NCBI GenBank assembly: GCA_021234535.1
Contig: CM037835.1
Coordinates: 2,914,001-2,978,000, forward strand
Direction of reading: 5' to 3'
DNA: 64,000 nucleotides
Source of the DNA: Stichopus chloronotus
Lineage: Eukaryota > Echinodermata > Holothuroidea > Aspidochirotida > Stichopodidae
Within the stretch, counting starts at the first letter, position 1; the number at the start of each line of letters is the position of its first letter. A program made the translations under genes and the position numbers. This document shows, piece by piece, positions 34,966 to 49,300 of the stretch. The notes under the pieces are model-generated. The model made no database searches. It was not told where the DNA came from and was given only the letters and a program-made list of their open reading frames with translations.

Positions 34966-37257
34966 GAGATAGAGATTGAGTTTTGCTCCATGTTTAACTT
35001 AGACATATGTGGACACTGGTTACAGTACCATATGTAATTATTCCAGATCATTACCATGATGTTACGTGTACAACTCCATTTAGGTTTGTGCAGAAAATGA
35101 AGCCAGTTAAGCAAGTAATATATCCACTATGACATGTGGAAGTCTATTTTCCTTTGAAGTATAAATAATATGACCACAACTGGCTGCACTGTACGTGTGA
35201 GTACGAATACAAATGCTCAGGACATAATTCTATTATCTAACAGTGGTCCAAACAAACTCAAGTATACAACAAAGAGGCAACAGAGGAATAATTTAGTCAG
35301 TGACAGCCAATTATGTTTAAGAGATGAAATTGTCTGGACATCGATGAGACATATGCCCACATACAGTGTCATGTGCAGTATGAAGGACTGCTCTTGAATT
35401 TTATAAACAGCACGATAACCTGCTTCAATATAATACTTCACATTTTGTTCAAAAAGATAACAAAATTTAGTTCTACTTTATTGGGTCTACTGGTGCATAC
35501 AATATTATTTTTATGTCACAATAAAACAATGATAGATGTACATAAACCAAATTAATGACATGTTTTCTATAAATGAACAGATGAGTACGAACACAGTTGT
35601 TACCATATTTTTTTCGTGATTTATTTTTACAGAAAAATATAATCTCATTCCATACAGATGGTGCAGAATACAATGAAATATCACAACATCATTAGAAGCT
35701 TCAAGTGATGTGGTATTGAGGTACTTTTCACAGAACTTCAAGATGAAAAATAGCACACTCTCTTTAAACAGTGAAACATGCTTTAATACCTTTAAGTGAC
35801 TACTTGAGATTTAACTACACCTCCCAATGACAGACACCAATGTTGTTTGCTTGAATTGGTTGTAGAAACTGTCTTACACAAGTGTAGACAGCAGCATGAT
35901 CAACTACTTATATTCACATGAAACCATGCTTCCATCCCACACACATGTGAAGTCACAGCCATGAAAACGTTATTACATTTCCTTAATTACACCCATCAGC
36001 AGCATCACTTCGTGGCAGACACATACTGCACTGCTGCTGTACATACAGCTACCTACATAGTGTATTTGCATTCATGTAATGAGTTACCAGACATTAACAT
36101 CATACAGAACCAACCAAAACAGGATTCTATGAAACATTGTAGATGTATGAGTCATTGTTACCAGCAGAACTGAGCAAGTAACCATAGCAACTGTCCTTTT
36201 GGAAAGTACAACACAATTATTAACCACAAGACAAATGCATGACGCACAGTCGCACACAGCTATATCATAAATTTATTTTCTTAATTGAACGTCTTCATGA
36301 AAATTATGGAATTTAACATCAGGGTTTCTGTCTGACAAACATGGGTAAAAGGAAGTCTCCTATGTGAAATAAAGCGAGAGAAAATTCATAGGTCCTACTT
36401 TATATGTCTTTTGGTAGTTCCATGGGATTTGATAACTTCAGCTACTAGCTAAAGGCTAAATACCACTCCCTGAAGGTTATGGAAACAAAAGCCTATAAAG
36501 TGTATTTTTCTGCTTGCATCCATCGTGGGTATAGAGAGGATTAAAAATCAGAATAAAAACATTCCATGATTCCTTGTCGTTTTTTTTAAAGAAAAATTCT
36601 TATTTTGATGGTAAGTGTAAGTGTCAGATTGATATCAGAACACTTTACATATGTAAAGAGCTTTTCCTTTGTTCTTGAGGAGATGCCAATAATGCAAGCT
36701 GTTAACAACAAAATGACTGCCATGGTCTGCAGGGGTGCATCGTTCAAGGTTTTGTAGCAATCCAGCTCGCAATCTGCAAGCAACATAATATATTGGAGTG
36801 TGACAATACCATAGATATCAAACTTATTGTAAATCGACCGTCTCTCCCAGACACAGGTGTATTTGAAAACGAAATTGTCTCCTCTTCTTCATAATCTGAG
36901 ATTATCAATTGCACCACTCACTGAGTGCATGTTGAATGTTCTAATATCAGTTGCAAATGATCATCGAGCCTACCTGCATGACGACTTTTCAAACTAAGTT
37001 GCATTGAGAAATGATACAGTATTTGGTTATATATGCATCCCTAAAATGCTGGTAAATAGAATGCCAATGAAAAATATTCTGTCATCTAAGGTATCCAAAA
37101 TGTCGTAACAAATAGCTGAAACTAATTAAGAAACAACAGTTAATCAATTCAAAACTGAAATTTAATGTCAGTGATACTACATGATGGGATGATCAGAACA
37201 ATCAAATTTTTTCATTCATCCAACGAAGTGATGCGCTCCTCGTAACTTTGACAATCT
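34966..37257 (-). other. Downstream region of the dehydrogenase gene, probable 3' UTR and flank
   Basis: Mostly unique sequence with few repeats. On the - strand the first AATAAA after the stop codon is at 36277-36272, giving a possible 3' UTR of about 1 kb. A splice-like bounded hydrophobic segment at 36652-36775 (-) is not needed by the gene. The exact transcript end cannot be read from sequence. Confidence 0.35.
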
Positions 37258-37344
37258 TCAGTAACCTTTATTGAAATCTAACTCATAATCCAAGGTCTTC
37301 TTCTCTAAAAACTTTTCAAAGTTTTTGGCAAATGCATGGTACAT
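37258..37344 (-). CDS. Dehydrogenase exon 10 (C-terminus and stop)
   Basis: Acceptor 'tcttccag'. Encodes MYHAFAKNFEKFLEKKTLDY then ELDFNKGY and TGA. The ending (hydrophobic-x-D-x-x-x-GY) is the typical C-terminus of animal members. It is 7.6 kb from exon 9, the longest intron of the gene. Confidence 0.93.
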   Translation of the reverse strand: MYHAFAKNFEKFLEKKTLDYELDFNKGY

Positions 37345-40300
37345 CTGGAAGACAAAAAAAGACAACAATGTGTGAGGATTATGATCGTCTCTGGAGATGA
37401 TCGTTTCATGGGACACTAGCATATACGTAATAAAAACTATTTGCCCTAATCACCCATTCATTGATCTACAAAACAGTTGCCTTGGGCAGTTGTGCTTCCA
37501 CAGATTTTCACAACTTCTGTGCAAATACAGACAGCAACATTGCTCACAAGGACAGGAAAAATATGGATGCATACATAAAAGCAAGAATGGGACGGAATCT
37601 TCCATCCAAGCTAGTGGTGTACAAATAAGGAAGAGATTGACATCCACAGGAATGGGCTATTATCTTTTTTCTCTTTGTGGTAACAACTTAATCTGGAACT
37701 CTGCTAACTTGTCTCGAGCGTATAATTGTTAACCCAACAAAAAGTTTGTTCTGAATGTTACATGCAGTACATATTACATGCAACAAACAGTTTAATGACT
37801 TGGAATGTGTTATGTTATCACAGTGCAGAGAAAAACAGATAAGCATGCAGCTGTTGCTTTTCTGTATTAAATTCATAATCTCTGGTCCTTGACTTTATTC
37901 AAATACCAACAGGTCAGTTGATTTTGAAAATCATGGCTGAACAGCATCAATATATAATTGAATAAAACTCAAATTTAAAGATTTTCTTCCTCTAACAGCA
38001 TGGTTAGGTATTCTTTCCCTGTTTACCATTTTGTAGTAGTTCTTAACAATGTATCATATGTTATTTGCAGAAATTAACATGATTTTCATAAAACCTTCAA
38101 ACAACTCACAGATGCATGATGGGACTGATAACTATTATCACGGGTGACTTTTGTAATCTTTCTTAGTTATGAAGGGTGGCGTAATTCCAAGCGATTGCGT
38201 TCTTTTGTTTCGTTGTACAGGTGGCAATGTGGACATTCACAACATGCTCTGGTATCCAACAGTATATTTATATATTCCGTAATTGGTATTTGGCAGTGAG
38301 CCAATGTCATTGGCTTCCTCCATGGTGAAAATAATATGTGCATCACTTTTGAGTCAGATGTCAAAAGAAAAGTTACTTTAAAGTGATTGCGTGTGTACTG
38401 AAAAACCAAAAAGATAAAATTATGTTTGATCTTAACTTTTTCCTTATTTTTAAATGTACACGCGAGGTTGTACATGAACGGACTATTTCTTTCAATGAAG
38501 GGAAATGCCAGTAACTACTTCGAAAAGCAACGGGATTGGCATAAAAACAGTAGAAAACAGAAATCATATTTAAAATTAACGGTTCTTACTATAACCGCCT
38601 ACATAATGAATATGCAACAATACAGGTCTCACTAGTGCATCAAAAACATACTACTCCAGTCGTCGCTCCCTGGTAGGTATTGGGAATTGTAGTATTTGGT
38701 GAAAGGAAACACTGTATCTACAAATAACCTACGAACTGGACACAACCTTGCCCGGGGCTTCAGTGATCCTGATTGACTAACTGGATATTCAATACTAGTA
38801 TACTTCCCATTGGCTTGTTCAAAGAAGCACACCGTTGATTTGAATGAAAACTGTCAACCACTACGTTATCGTATTCTACACTTTCTGTCGTTATGTTAGA
38901 AGAATTTAAAATCATATGGCAAAATTAACCAACTGAAACCTATTTATTTTCCCAGATTGTCTGAATGGTGTAATTAAAAGCCTTACCAAATTTTTGGAGA
39001 TGAAATTTCAACGTTTTTAATTTTTGGCTACGCACGTAATCACTTTAAGATAACGTAAAGCTGTATTAATGTGAAATACTTAATACTGGTAGTCTTTGCT
39101 TTTGACGCCATAAGAAAGAATATGATTTTATGGTAGGAACGTATGCTACAGGCGGTCCTGTATTGAACAAGATTCTATCCTGCGAGGAGCTGGGAGCTTG
39201 TTACCCCAGTACAATTTGTAATGCTATTCTAAATGGTAGGGCTTTATGTATTTAAAAGTGAACTTTATGATAGCTAAATGTAAATATTCAAGATACTGAC
39301 AAGTTCATTCTGTATTTATGTAAAATCTGCTGATCATATTCTGAAGTCTAAATAGTGTTCAGAATTGCACACATATAAGTAAGTGTAAGTGGAAAGACAA
39401 TGCCATTGGTATGTCTTTAACTTATCAGTTGTCAAAAGTGGGTAAAGTGTTGAACGCTTGCATGTAATTACAAGCATGTAGTGAACAGAGATTGAATGCA
39501 GAAAGAGATTACGTGGTTATTCGGGTTAAACCTATTTTCAGGATGCTTAGTCAAGGACGGATTACCACAACAAACTGCACCGAGACAGTCTCTGTGGTCC
39601 AGCAATGGTCTGTGGAGTAGGCTCAAGGATGCCAGTCACTGAAGTGGACAAAGATCAGCCCATGAGTAGTTGACAGGAAGATGCCTCTTACTTTGAACTC
39701 ATGAACTTATATTTTGGAGATGAGACATCTATTATATTTTGTAACTGAAAAACTACCTCGTACGTGCAGAAGAACACCTCTTCAATTTTATAACACATGT
39801 ATAAGTACATTTTGATAAGTATATTTTAGAAAAGAGACACCATATGTTTCATGAGTATATTTTGGCAATGAGACGCTATCTTATTTGCTGTACTGCTTGT
39901 CTCATTATACCTGTCTACACAGTGGAGACCGAGGGCAGCTGCTTGAGACTGCTGCATGAGGAATTTGATTAACAACTAGAATGCCTAAATGCATTGTGGG
40001 ATGCGATGATCTAATTATAGGGATGTTGTACTCAATGTGTTACACCAACGTACCACATGTGACATTTGTCCAAGTTTGAAATATCGTGTTTACAAGGTTT
40101 TCACAATTTGACCCCTCACAAACACACACATACACACACTGCCACATGATTACAAAGATTATGCTTTCATCAAAACCAAAATACTTTAAACTGACAGATT
40201 TACCTGTAACCCTTTGACATAAATGTTACTTAAAGAAAATTAAAGTGGCATCTCATTGCCAAAGTATACTATTTTTTCTGGGAAATGCTCAACCGTTTGT

Positions 40301-43300
40301 CTTTGTGTCTTTATTTGCTTTTCAAACACCATAGTATTCCAAGGATACCGAGAAACAGAAATCCACATCCTTTCATTAGAAAAGATGCCACATCTATCTG
40401 CTTTGCTGTACTGCTTTTCTTATTATACCTGCCTGTGCAGTGGAGATCGAGGGCAGCTGCTTGAGACTGCTGCATGAGGAATTAAATTAAAAGAGCCACA
40501 CTGAGTTCATTTCAGCTTGAGGAAATGGAAATGCTTATAACTGCAAAATTAGTCAAATGATGACTTTCTCTTCTATGATTTGGTGTAGAGCACATACAGT
40601 AGCCATCTAAAATGGTTGCATATTTCATTGTTTTGGTGTGCGGCTGACTATTTGGAAATCACACTTCATTTCAGATTTGAACAAACTATAGTCTCAGAAA
40701 TTTTTTTTTGGAGGGGGCAACTGCCAAATATCTGTTTCCTTAATGAATAAAACAAACATGGTTTAGTCCATATAGGCTGCAGGGGGTTTATTTGTCTCCT
40801 TCATTTTCATTATTTCTAACACTTAAGTCTCAGCAGTTGCTCTGATACTGAGGTATGCCAACAAAGGAATCAAACCTATCCCTGTCTGCATGTGTCATAG
40901 TTTTCACATCTCTTTCTCTTCACCAACATTATGTATGTGTGAACTAAATCTCTAACCAAGCCTTCTCATTACTATGTATGATTACCAAAACAAAATGGAC
41001 CACCGAGTAGACCTACGTAGCAAAGATGACATGGATCCACTAAAGAGTACTGCCTGCTATTTTGTTTTTACAAGCTATTTGAAGAAAATATACACGGATT
41101 TGTCCATCAAACAGACTAGTGGATAGATGAAATATAAGACAAACTGTTGTGGAGGTTTGAATTTCAACTTGCACTTACAGTAGTGCACATTTATTTACAA
41201 ACAGTCACGACAGCAATGGTGTTATTTTTGTAATTACTCCTTTCCAAAGATGACTTCAAATTTCGCACCGTTGTTGCACAGCGTATCGCTATTTTGGAAA
41301 TGTATGGCGTATCACATGCACCGGCAATACTACATGACATGTACAGGTGCATGTGTGACATCACGAATCATGTAATTTCACAACAACATTGCGACTTGCA
41401 AGTATATCGATAAAAACTTCACTTTTTTTTAGCACTTCTGAATGGTGTCTTCTTCTTTGAAAAGCTATATTTGAAGTATCATGACTACGTAAAAGGCTGT
41501 TCAATGGTTTTCCTTCTAATAAATAAGCACTACAAGCAAGGATATAGCTAGCTTTTTGTGAGTGGTGGTTATATTTTCTGAGGCAGTGGTTGTTGCAATT
41601 GCTTATCCTTATATTTTAGTATCATTTTACTTTTATCTTGGACTAGAGTGATAGTCACACAGGTCCACAAGTGGTGGTCGGTAGTATTTCTTTCTCTAGT
41701 AGTGGTGGGCAATTGTGAGTGCCGGCTAGAGCCAACCACTGCCAACCACCATAGCTACATCCTTGACTACAAGGTATGAACTAACATCATTGTACATCAT
41801 AGTTTGAAACAAATTGGATGTTTTGTTGACACAGTAATTCAAAAGCAAAATCATTTCTTAAAGTAGAATGTATGATCAAAAGCTGCAGGGGCAGTGGGGT
41901 CGACTACTGAATGAGAAATATACACATGACTACACTGGATTGTTGATTAATGTCCTTTGATGTGAACAAAGAAATAACAAGTATGTAGTAACCTTCACAG
42001 CCATGCCACAAGCTTTAACATTTTGAAATTTTGTGACTAAAAGCTTCCTTCTTGTGCTCAAAGAGAAATGCCTGCATACTTTCCCTAAACCCTTTTATTA
42101 CAGGTAAACCTCACTGGCTTCAAAATTAGAACAGTCACTCAGATCAGTTTTTCAATCTTTTTAACATGCACATACAACAACACTCCAAATCACAAGTTTT
42201 ATTAAACTGTTGCTGACCCTTGGTATATTACCTCAACCAAGAACAACCAGGTTTTCCAACTGCTGTAATACATACAGCATGCAATCTATTGCTTCTCTGC
42301 TATAACAATTAGGTTTTATATGCAAAGGATGTTAAAATTGTGATCTTATATATTTTTGGCAAAGAAAACGGGGCATTCAAGACGATAAAGAGAAAGCCAT
42401 GAGAAATGCATACTCTTTCATATTGGCAGACAAAAGCAACATGAATGAAACTCAAGGTAGCATTCACAGGAAAAAAGAAAAGGTACCCTTTGAGGAAAAA
42501 AAAAGCATTTTAAGTATTTCAACACAATGAAACCAGACCACTCTTATGACCGTTACAATTAAAAGCACCACTAGATGTTTGGAATTCTTGTACATTGCAT
42601 ATGACTAACTGCTCCATGAGCCCCTCCACCCAATTTGACAAACAGCCACTGATATATGCTGGAAACGCAAACTAATTTTCATAAAGGACCAATTGTATCA
42701 CATTTAATCTCGAATTCTAGACATCCTGTATGACCAAACTGAACATCATCGCTATGACCAAGCATGATGAATAACAATAACATAAGGTAGGAAAGATGAA
42801 GAGATAGATTGATAAACGGAGATACAAATACTGTACACTGCAGACCATATTGGTGTATTACATATATATTGCATATCATAGTTAACATCAAGAGCCCAAG
42901 GGCATTGAGATTCCTTGTGTGAAGATGCTTATAACTTTTTAACCCCGACAACATCAAAGGTCTGAAAGTAGCTGGCAGTGGTATAAATCTTAAAATTCAT
43001 TGGTGTCATGAAGGTCATTAGCAGCCTCCAGTGTCATATCAAAGTTTGCTTGTTGGGGGTATGTTTTTTGGCAAAGGTCAATAGACAGAGGTCAACCAGG
43101 CATGGGCTTGGATCCATCTGTAAATGTGAGGGGACGTGACATTTCACAATTTACGAATCACCTTCCTGTGGGAGGGAGTTAAAAGGATGGGGTGACCCCC
43201 TTTAATCAAAAGGAGATTGGACTTAATGGCAACTATATGGCAAATGGTGCAATATTTGGCCAAAAGTTAGCTTTTTAGACAGTATCACTTTCGCAGTCTA

Positions 43301-46300
43301 TGCTACATGGTTTACACTTTTACGTAAAAAGTTGGAACCATCATCAGGTCCCAATCAAAAGTCATTGTGCTGGCTGATCTTCAGAAGGTATTCTGAAAAC
43401 AAGCGATCATTGAAAAATTCCAGATACTTCTGTGACTTCAAATTAAATTGTAAATACTATCATCAAAATGACAAAATATCAAAATGTAAGTTGTTGACAA
43501 TATTAATTGGTAGATCATATAACTGTACTAAGGTGCACTTTAGTGTTGTAGTAGGTAACAAATTGAATAAATGGTACGTTGCTCACTACACATTCATTAA
43601 AGAGCTTTTCCGGACACTAAACACTGCAGGTACAGGTAATGACATAAGACTAGCCTTACGTACGAATGCAGTTGATCCATAGAAATTCTATGAGTTGAAT
43701 AGAGTGTTTCACGCTAGAACCTGTACATGGCAGAGAAGACATATCATCAGTTACAAGGAACACTGCAAACGAAAAATGTCAAAATGGAAAACATATGATA
43801 TGGTCTCTGCACCACTATAAAGTTACTTAATAACATATTAAAATTGACGATGTGTACGTTTGAAATAAAGAAGTGTGCTAAAAATTCTGTATGTTAACCA
43901 GTCATTGCAGTTTTAGGTTTAATCATTTTGAAAAGTGGAGGGGATATTTAGGAGATGTCCCCCTCTTACAAAAACTGGGGGGACGTGTCCCCGTTCCCCC
44001 CATGATCCACACCCATGCAACCAGGTAATTTCTAAATATTTAACAGGGAGTCAACGATGGGATTTTCTGATGACTTGGAGGAATTGCTCTATTTACAGCA
44101 CAGTACACACTAAAAGGTACAGTACAGTAGCTTTGTGTGTGTTTACCTTCTTTGCATAAAGCAATGATCAACAACATGCGTGCACAGTCCATATATGTAT
44201 ACACTTACAGAGGCTGTATTCAGCACAACCTGAGCTGTTGCACCTGCTTTCATATACAGCATCATCTGCCAATATCAACAGAACACATCAATTAGCCCAT
44301 CTAATGAGACCTGCAAATTATGTTTGGAATTTCACCTCTCATAAGCTTTCACTAAAATGTCAATAACCTAAGTGAGAAGTATTAAAGGAGGGGAGTGTAA
44401 CTGCCATTTGGGTTTTCATAATGAGACCTATCCCAACATCACAAAAAAGTCACAAAAGTCAAAAGGTTGAGTAAGGTCATCACGTGCACTTCATACAGGC
44501 AAACAAAATTTGCCATTATGCCATTCCCTTAAAATGTTTTGATGAGGAGATGTCAATGAAACATCACTTTCTGACCTTTTGACCCTTTCATATTCATGAG
44601 ATTGATGCTACCATATTTCTCCCTCCTACCAATTTATCTCATCCTTAAATGATGTCACAGTTTCAACAATGGACATCAAGTTACAGCGACTAAAAGAAAT
44701 TCAACATTTTGCCTCTGATGATCCCCAATGTCCTTTGACCTTCACAAAGGAGATAGGGCAAAGCTACTCAATGTCATACACATACACACCAAAGTATGAG
44801 AAATTTGAGCACTTGTTTATTGAGTCATCATGTAACATACTGCACATTTCAATATTCACACACACACACAAACACACACATTTATACACCAACCTGACTG
44901 CATAGGTTCCTTTGTTAATACAAGGAACCAAAAACTTATTTTCATTGAGTAAATAATAGTTCCTGAAGTTTTTCAGAAGAAACTTTGACTTACGACAGCT
45001 TCAGATGCATATCCACTGACATGAGGAGTGATAGTCACCTAGAGATGGAAAAAATAAAGACTTACAGTATGCAAGACCGTTTATCTGTTAACAAAACAAC
45101 AATGTAAAAAATCATATGTAGGGTCAATGGAATTACAAAGAATGAAAATATTAGCATTTTTTTACACTTAATAAAGTCTCTGTGGATAAGTCTCGAGCAG
45201 TGATAAAACTTAACTTTTTTAAGATTAACGTGTAATGGGACATAACCAGTTATGGAAAGATATGGAATGTTTAAGGCATTTTCTTTCATGTAATAAAGCA
45301 CACAGATTTTATTAGTCATGTAACATTCGATGATAAATTGCGACATATATTGAACATGAAAAGTTGTAAAAGGCTTGAAAATTACACATCTCTCTAATTT
45401 TCCAAACAAGGAGATATTCACCTCAGGAATAGTCCAGAGTTTACTTTCTTTGGGCAGAGGCTCTGGATCAGTTACATCAATGATAGCAGCAGACAACCAA
45501 CCATTCCTGTGTGTTCGTTATTAAGTAAAATGTAGGCATAAAACGATAGCAAACGTACCGAACATATGAGAATAGAGTGAATAAAAATTGAACACCAGCA
45601 GAGATGAGGCACCTGCTTCTCCTTCCAACTATGCAATCATAAGAGATTAAACCAACAGCATTTGAACAGTCCTCCCCCATGCATTCCACCCTATCAGTTA
45701 TTATCAGCTATTACTCAATTGACTCTTCTGCATACAGCAGGGAAGGTATCTTGCAGCTGTCCCATCAACAGTATGACATTAGAATATCTGATCAGTGGAC
45801 GCTGTGTAAGATGTAATATGTACTTAACAGACTGTGACATATTTTCAACTGCATTTTTCAAGGAGCAACCAACACAACATAAGAAGATGCCACATGCCTT
45901 TGATATGGAGGAGCCTAGGTGGTTCTTACACAGACTTAACAAAGTTTTCTGTGGAATTTTTTCCCAATCTGAGAAGTAAACAAACATGCATTCTGCAAAA
46001 TTCATCCTTCAAAACTCACTGTCAAAGCATTAGCAAAATATTTTCAGTGTCAATAAAAATCAAATCCTCAATTAAAATTTCCCGTATGTCTAAAACTCTC
46101 AAGAGAAAGACTTAAATTGATGCTTTTTCTGTTAGGGGATATTTTTCCTTCCTCTAATTGGCCTCTAATAACACCTGGAACCATAAACAGGGGACCATTT
46201 TCTTGCCTCAGTCTATACTGCATTCTTGAGATATCTGTCTTTGCTTACATTTCACAGTTTCCACATCACTTCTGAATTGGCTAAAACATCTCGCAACATT

Positions 46301-49300
46301 ACGTGTACATGGCTTTCTAGAACTTGACCTATCTTCACGTAATATATATGACCATTTGATTTCTGCAACTCTCAATTTGAGATATTACGTTCATCTGGTG
46401 AGCAAAGTATCATCTCTATTGACCTCAAACAGAACTCCAAAGTGCTTGAATACACACAGACATTGCCTACTCACCATGACCTTATAACTTCCAAGTTTCA
46501 GGGGAGTGTTCAGAACTCGTGTCCGTGGAACCGCGCGGTAGAAAAAAAATCCTGTGCAGCAGAGCTTGACTCATCATCTCTCTTGCCATCTTCCTCACTG
46601 CCGAGCGTTTTCTGAATTATGCATCAATCTCCCAAGCTCTCAGTGAGCCCATTACAGGGAACAATAGCGAACCCTACAGCTCGGCGATTTCCGCCAACAA
46701 TGGGAGGTTCTGTTGGAGACCTGTGTATAAATTTCTTTCACAGCAGTTTGTGCAGAAGAACTGTGAAATGCACCCAAGTGTGACGATCATTGCCTTTCTA
46801 CTGGAAGCAAAATAAACTTATACAAATGCTCTGTCTTGTGTCTTCTCTATCAAAAGTTTCCTTCTTACAATTTCTTTGTGACGTGTGTTGTCAAGTTTTA
46901 AGTGTTAAATTTCGTAGTGTGTGCTAACTTATCTTGTGTTTTTTTTTTCTTCTGCATATGCCTAGGCTATACATTTTGTTACATGACATGGTGGCTCTTG
47001 CTAACAAAAGTAGGTCTATAATTTAGGATGATTTTGATCACGATTCCCGTAACATGAAAATAAATCATTGCAAACACAAATTACATATATGGTGTAATAT
47101 CATTTATCCTACAATGTACACTGTTAGCGTATATGATTTTAACCAAAAACGTTGTTACAAGTCAAGTTGTAATCGTCTTAGGGGATTAGTACAGTTCTGA
47201 ATAGGGATCACCTTTTGATGTGTTTGAGTTCTCTTTTGTCCGGATATTACTTCCTGTGAATGGCAGCGAGTTTAGTTACCATTTCAGGCCAAGACACGCC
47301 ATTGTGTAAACTCACAGCACACAATGGTGCTAGGACTCCTGTGCTCATTTAACATCGGGAAACTGCGGAGATGTGTGTGTGACGTCAATAGGAATATTCA
47401 TTGCTTCAGAGTGGCATTGACTTCCACGCAGATCCACGAACACGAGTTATGAACCTTTCCCTAAAGTTCAGGAAATACTTTCATCAAGAGATGAATGTCT
47501 CCACCCAGGTGTCACAAAGAAACACACATAGACACACAAACAAAACGATCTTTATGCTTCAATTTCACCAATGAGCGAAAACGAATAAATTACCTCAATG
47601 GGAAATGTAGTGTTTGTTTTAAACAGAAAAATATTTTTGAAAAAACATTTGTGTGACAGACTAATATGTTATTCAAAATAAGGCATTCTTCTGATAAATA
47701 AGTTCCTCACTGATAGAAATTCAGTTATTTGTTCCTCACGAATAACTTTTTCACCTAAACTTTCAAGGAGTTAAATGATGCAACTTCCATAACACATATC
47801 AAGCAAAATGTTTTGAGGAGACAGAGTTATTGTTGATTTCTATTGCGGAGATTAGATGGTTGAACAATGATTCAAGTTTATTTTCTTTGTTTGCCACATT
47901 GGTGCATTTTAAATGCAATATTTAACTTTAAGGGAGGATAATCTCCTGTGACTATTGCCTTAACCAATTACAGTCATTAATCAACTGTACTAGCTAGCAG
48001 CTGGTAAAATTACTGTAACTAACCCACAAATAAATGATGCACACTGCATGTTGGGAACACAGGTTACAAGGTGCGATTTTACTTTGAAAGTTATTGGCTT
48101 ATGCACATTTTATTTCTAAGGATGCAAAAACTTTCAACAAACAAACAAACAAAAAAAATACCAAAGTGATAAAGCTATCTAGTAACTACAAACATATTTC
48201 AAGAGAAAGAAAGTCAAATTGTTTCAATTTGAGAATACCTTATGGAGTTGATAATAGTATCTTCTTGCACACAATTTCCACGACCAACATTTATAAACAC
48301 TGGTTTCTGTTGAGAAATCAAACGAGTACTGTGATGAAACAAACACGGAAATATCCAGTGATTTGCTAAATTTAGGGTTTAGACTGTTTATTCCCCCAAT
48401 ACAAGTTTCCTTATTGCAGTGTAACCACTTATAAAATCAATTTTGGCCAATATTTGGGTTGTGTCATAGTGCCTTGGCCATCCTTCTCCCTTAGATCTGC
48501 CAGTGGAACCAACCTACCACTCAACAACGATAATGATATAACAATCCATTATCTCCCTGTTGAGTTGTGTCTCTTCAAACTTAGGCATAACATTTTTACC
48601 ATTTGCAGATGAATAAAACCAAATATTTGGTACTCATTAGAAAGCAGGCTGCCACTTTTGGTTCACTCTAATCAAATTTATTTTAAAGAATCCATGTGTG
48701 GCAATGAGCTTACTAAATATGATCGAAACTAATCACAGCAAGTGGTGGTCAAACACAGAATGTAAACACTACCTAATGCATTAATAAAGAAATTGCACAC
48801 CAGAGTATTTTTAGGGAATGGCTCGGAGAAACTATTGAGCTTATGGCATGTTCCTGATGAAACACTAACTGACTGTAAAGGGAAAGTTCAGTGTTCCTTT
48901 AGAGTGACTAGAAAGCATTATCATGACCATCTAGACTTGCTTACAAGCTCTAATAGAGGAACACCAGATCTAGTCTAGAAGGTTTGTTATTATCAATTGT
49001 ACCCAGTTGGGTCTCCGATCTTCTCCATTGTCCCACTTTATAGGATGCAAATGGAACTGTATTTTATTGCACTGTGTTTCAATACATTAAGCATAGCTTT
49101 GTGTGAATAATGTCTAGCAAGTCATTTTTTTCTGAACTGATTCTATAATATTGCAATCCTTAGTTTTTGTGCAAAGTCTTCAGAACATTTTGATGAATAC
49201 TGATAACTGCAACTGGACTCAACAGTTGTAAATCCATTTCAATACAAAGTTTCCTCTCCGTCAAAAACTTTCATTTGATGTTTTGTTCAATGAGAGATGA

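Larger units (their letters stand above)
42890..44935 (+). mobile_element. Modular repeat with a nested hAT insertion
   Basis: The head 'agagcccaagggcattgaga' then 'ttccttg' (42891 onward), degenerate body, a monomer scrap (aatgtcctttgaccttcac, about 44727), a CA tract (about 44856-44880) and a terminal hairpin at 44905-44929 (ggttcct...aaggaacc) followed by AAAAAC. The body is split by the 917-bp hAT element at 43101-44017, which is therefore younger. The candidate cassette exon lies inside this body. Confidence 0.55.

Noticed and set aside
36652..36775. Splice-bounded hydrophobic segment on the - strand
   Set aside because: It lies after the dehydrogenase stop codon, has no partner exon in phase and no family match.
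45062..45496. 144-codon - strand frame as a separate gene
   Set aside because: Only its first part is real (exon 8 of the dehydrogenase, ending at a donor after 45422); the rest is intron.
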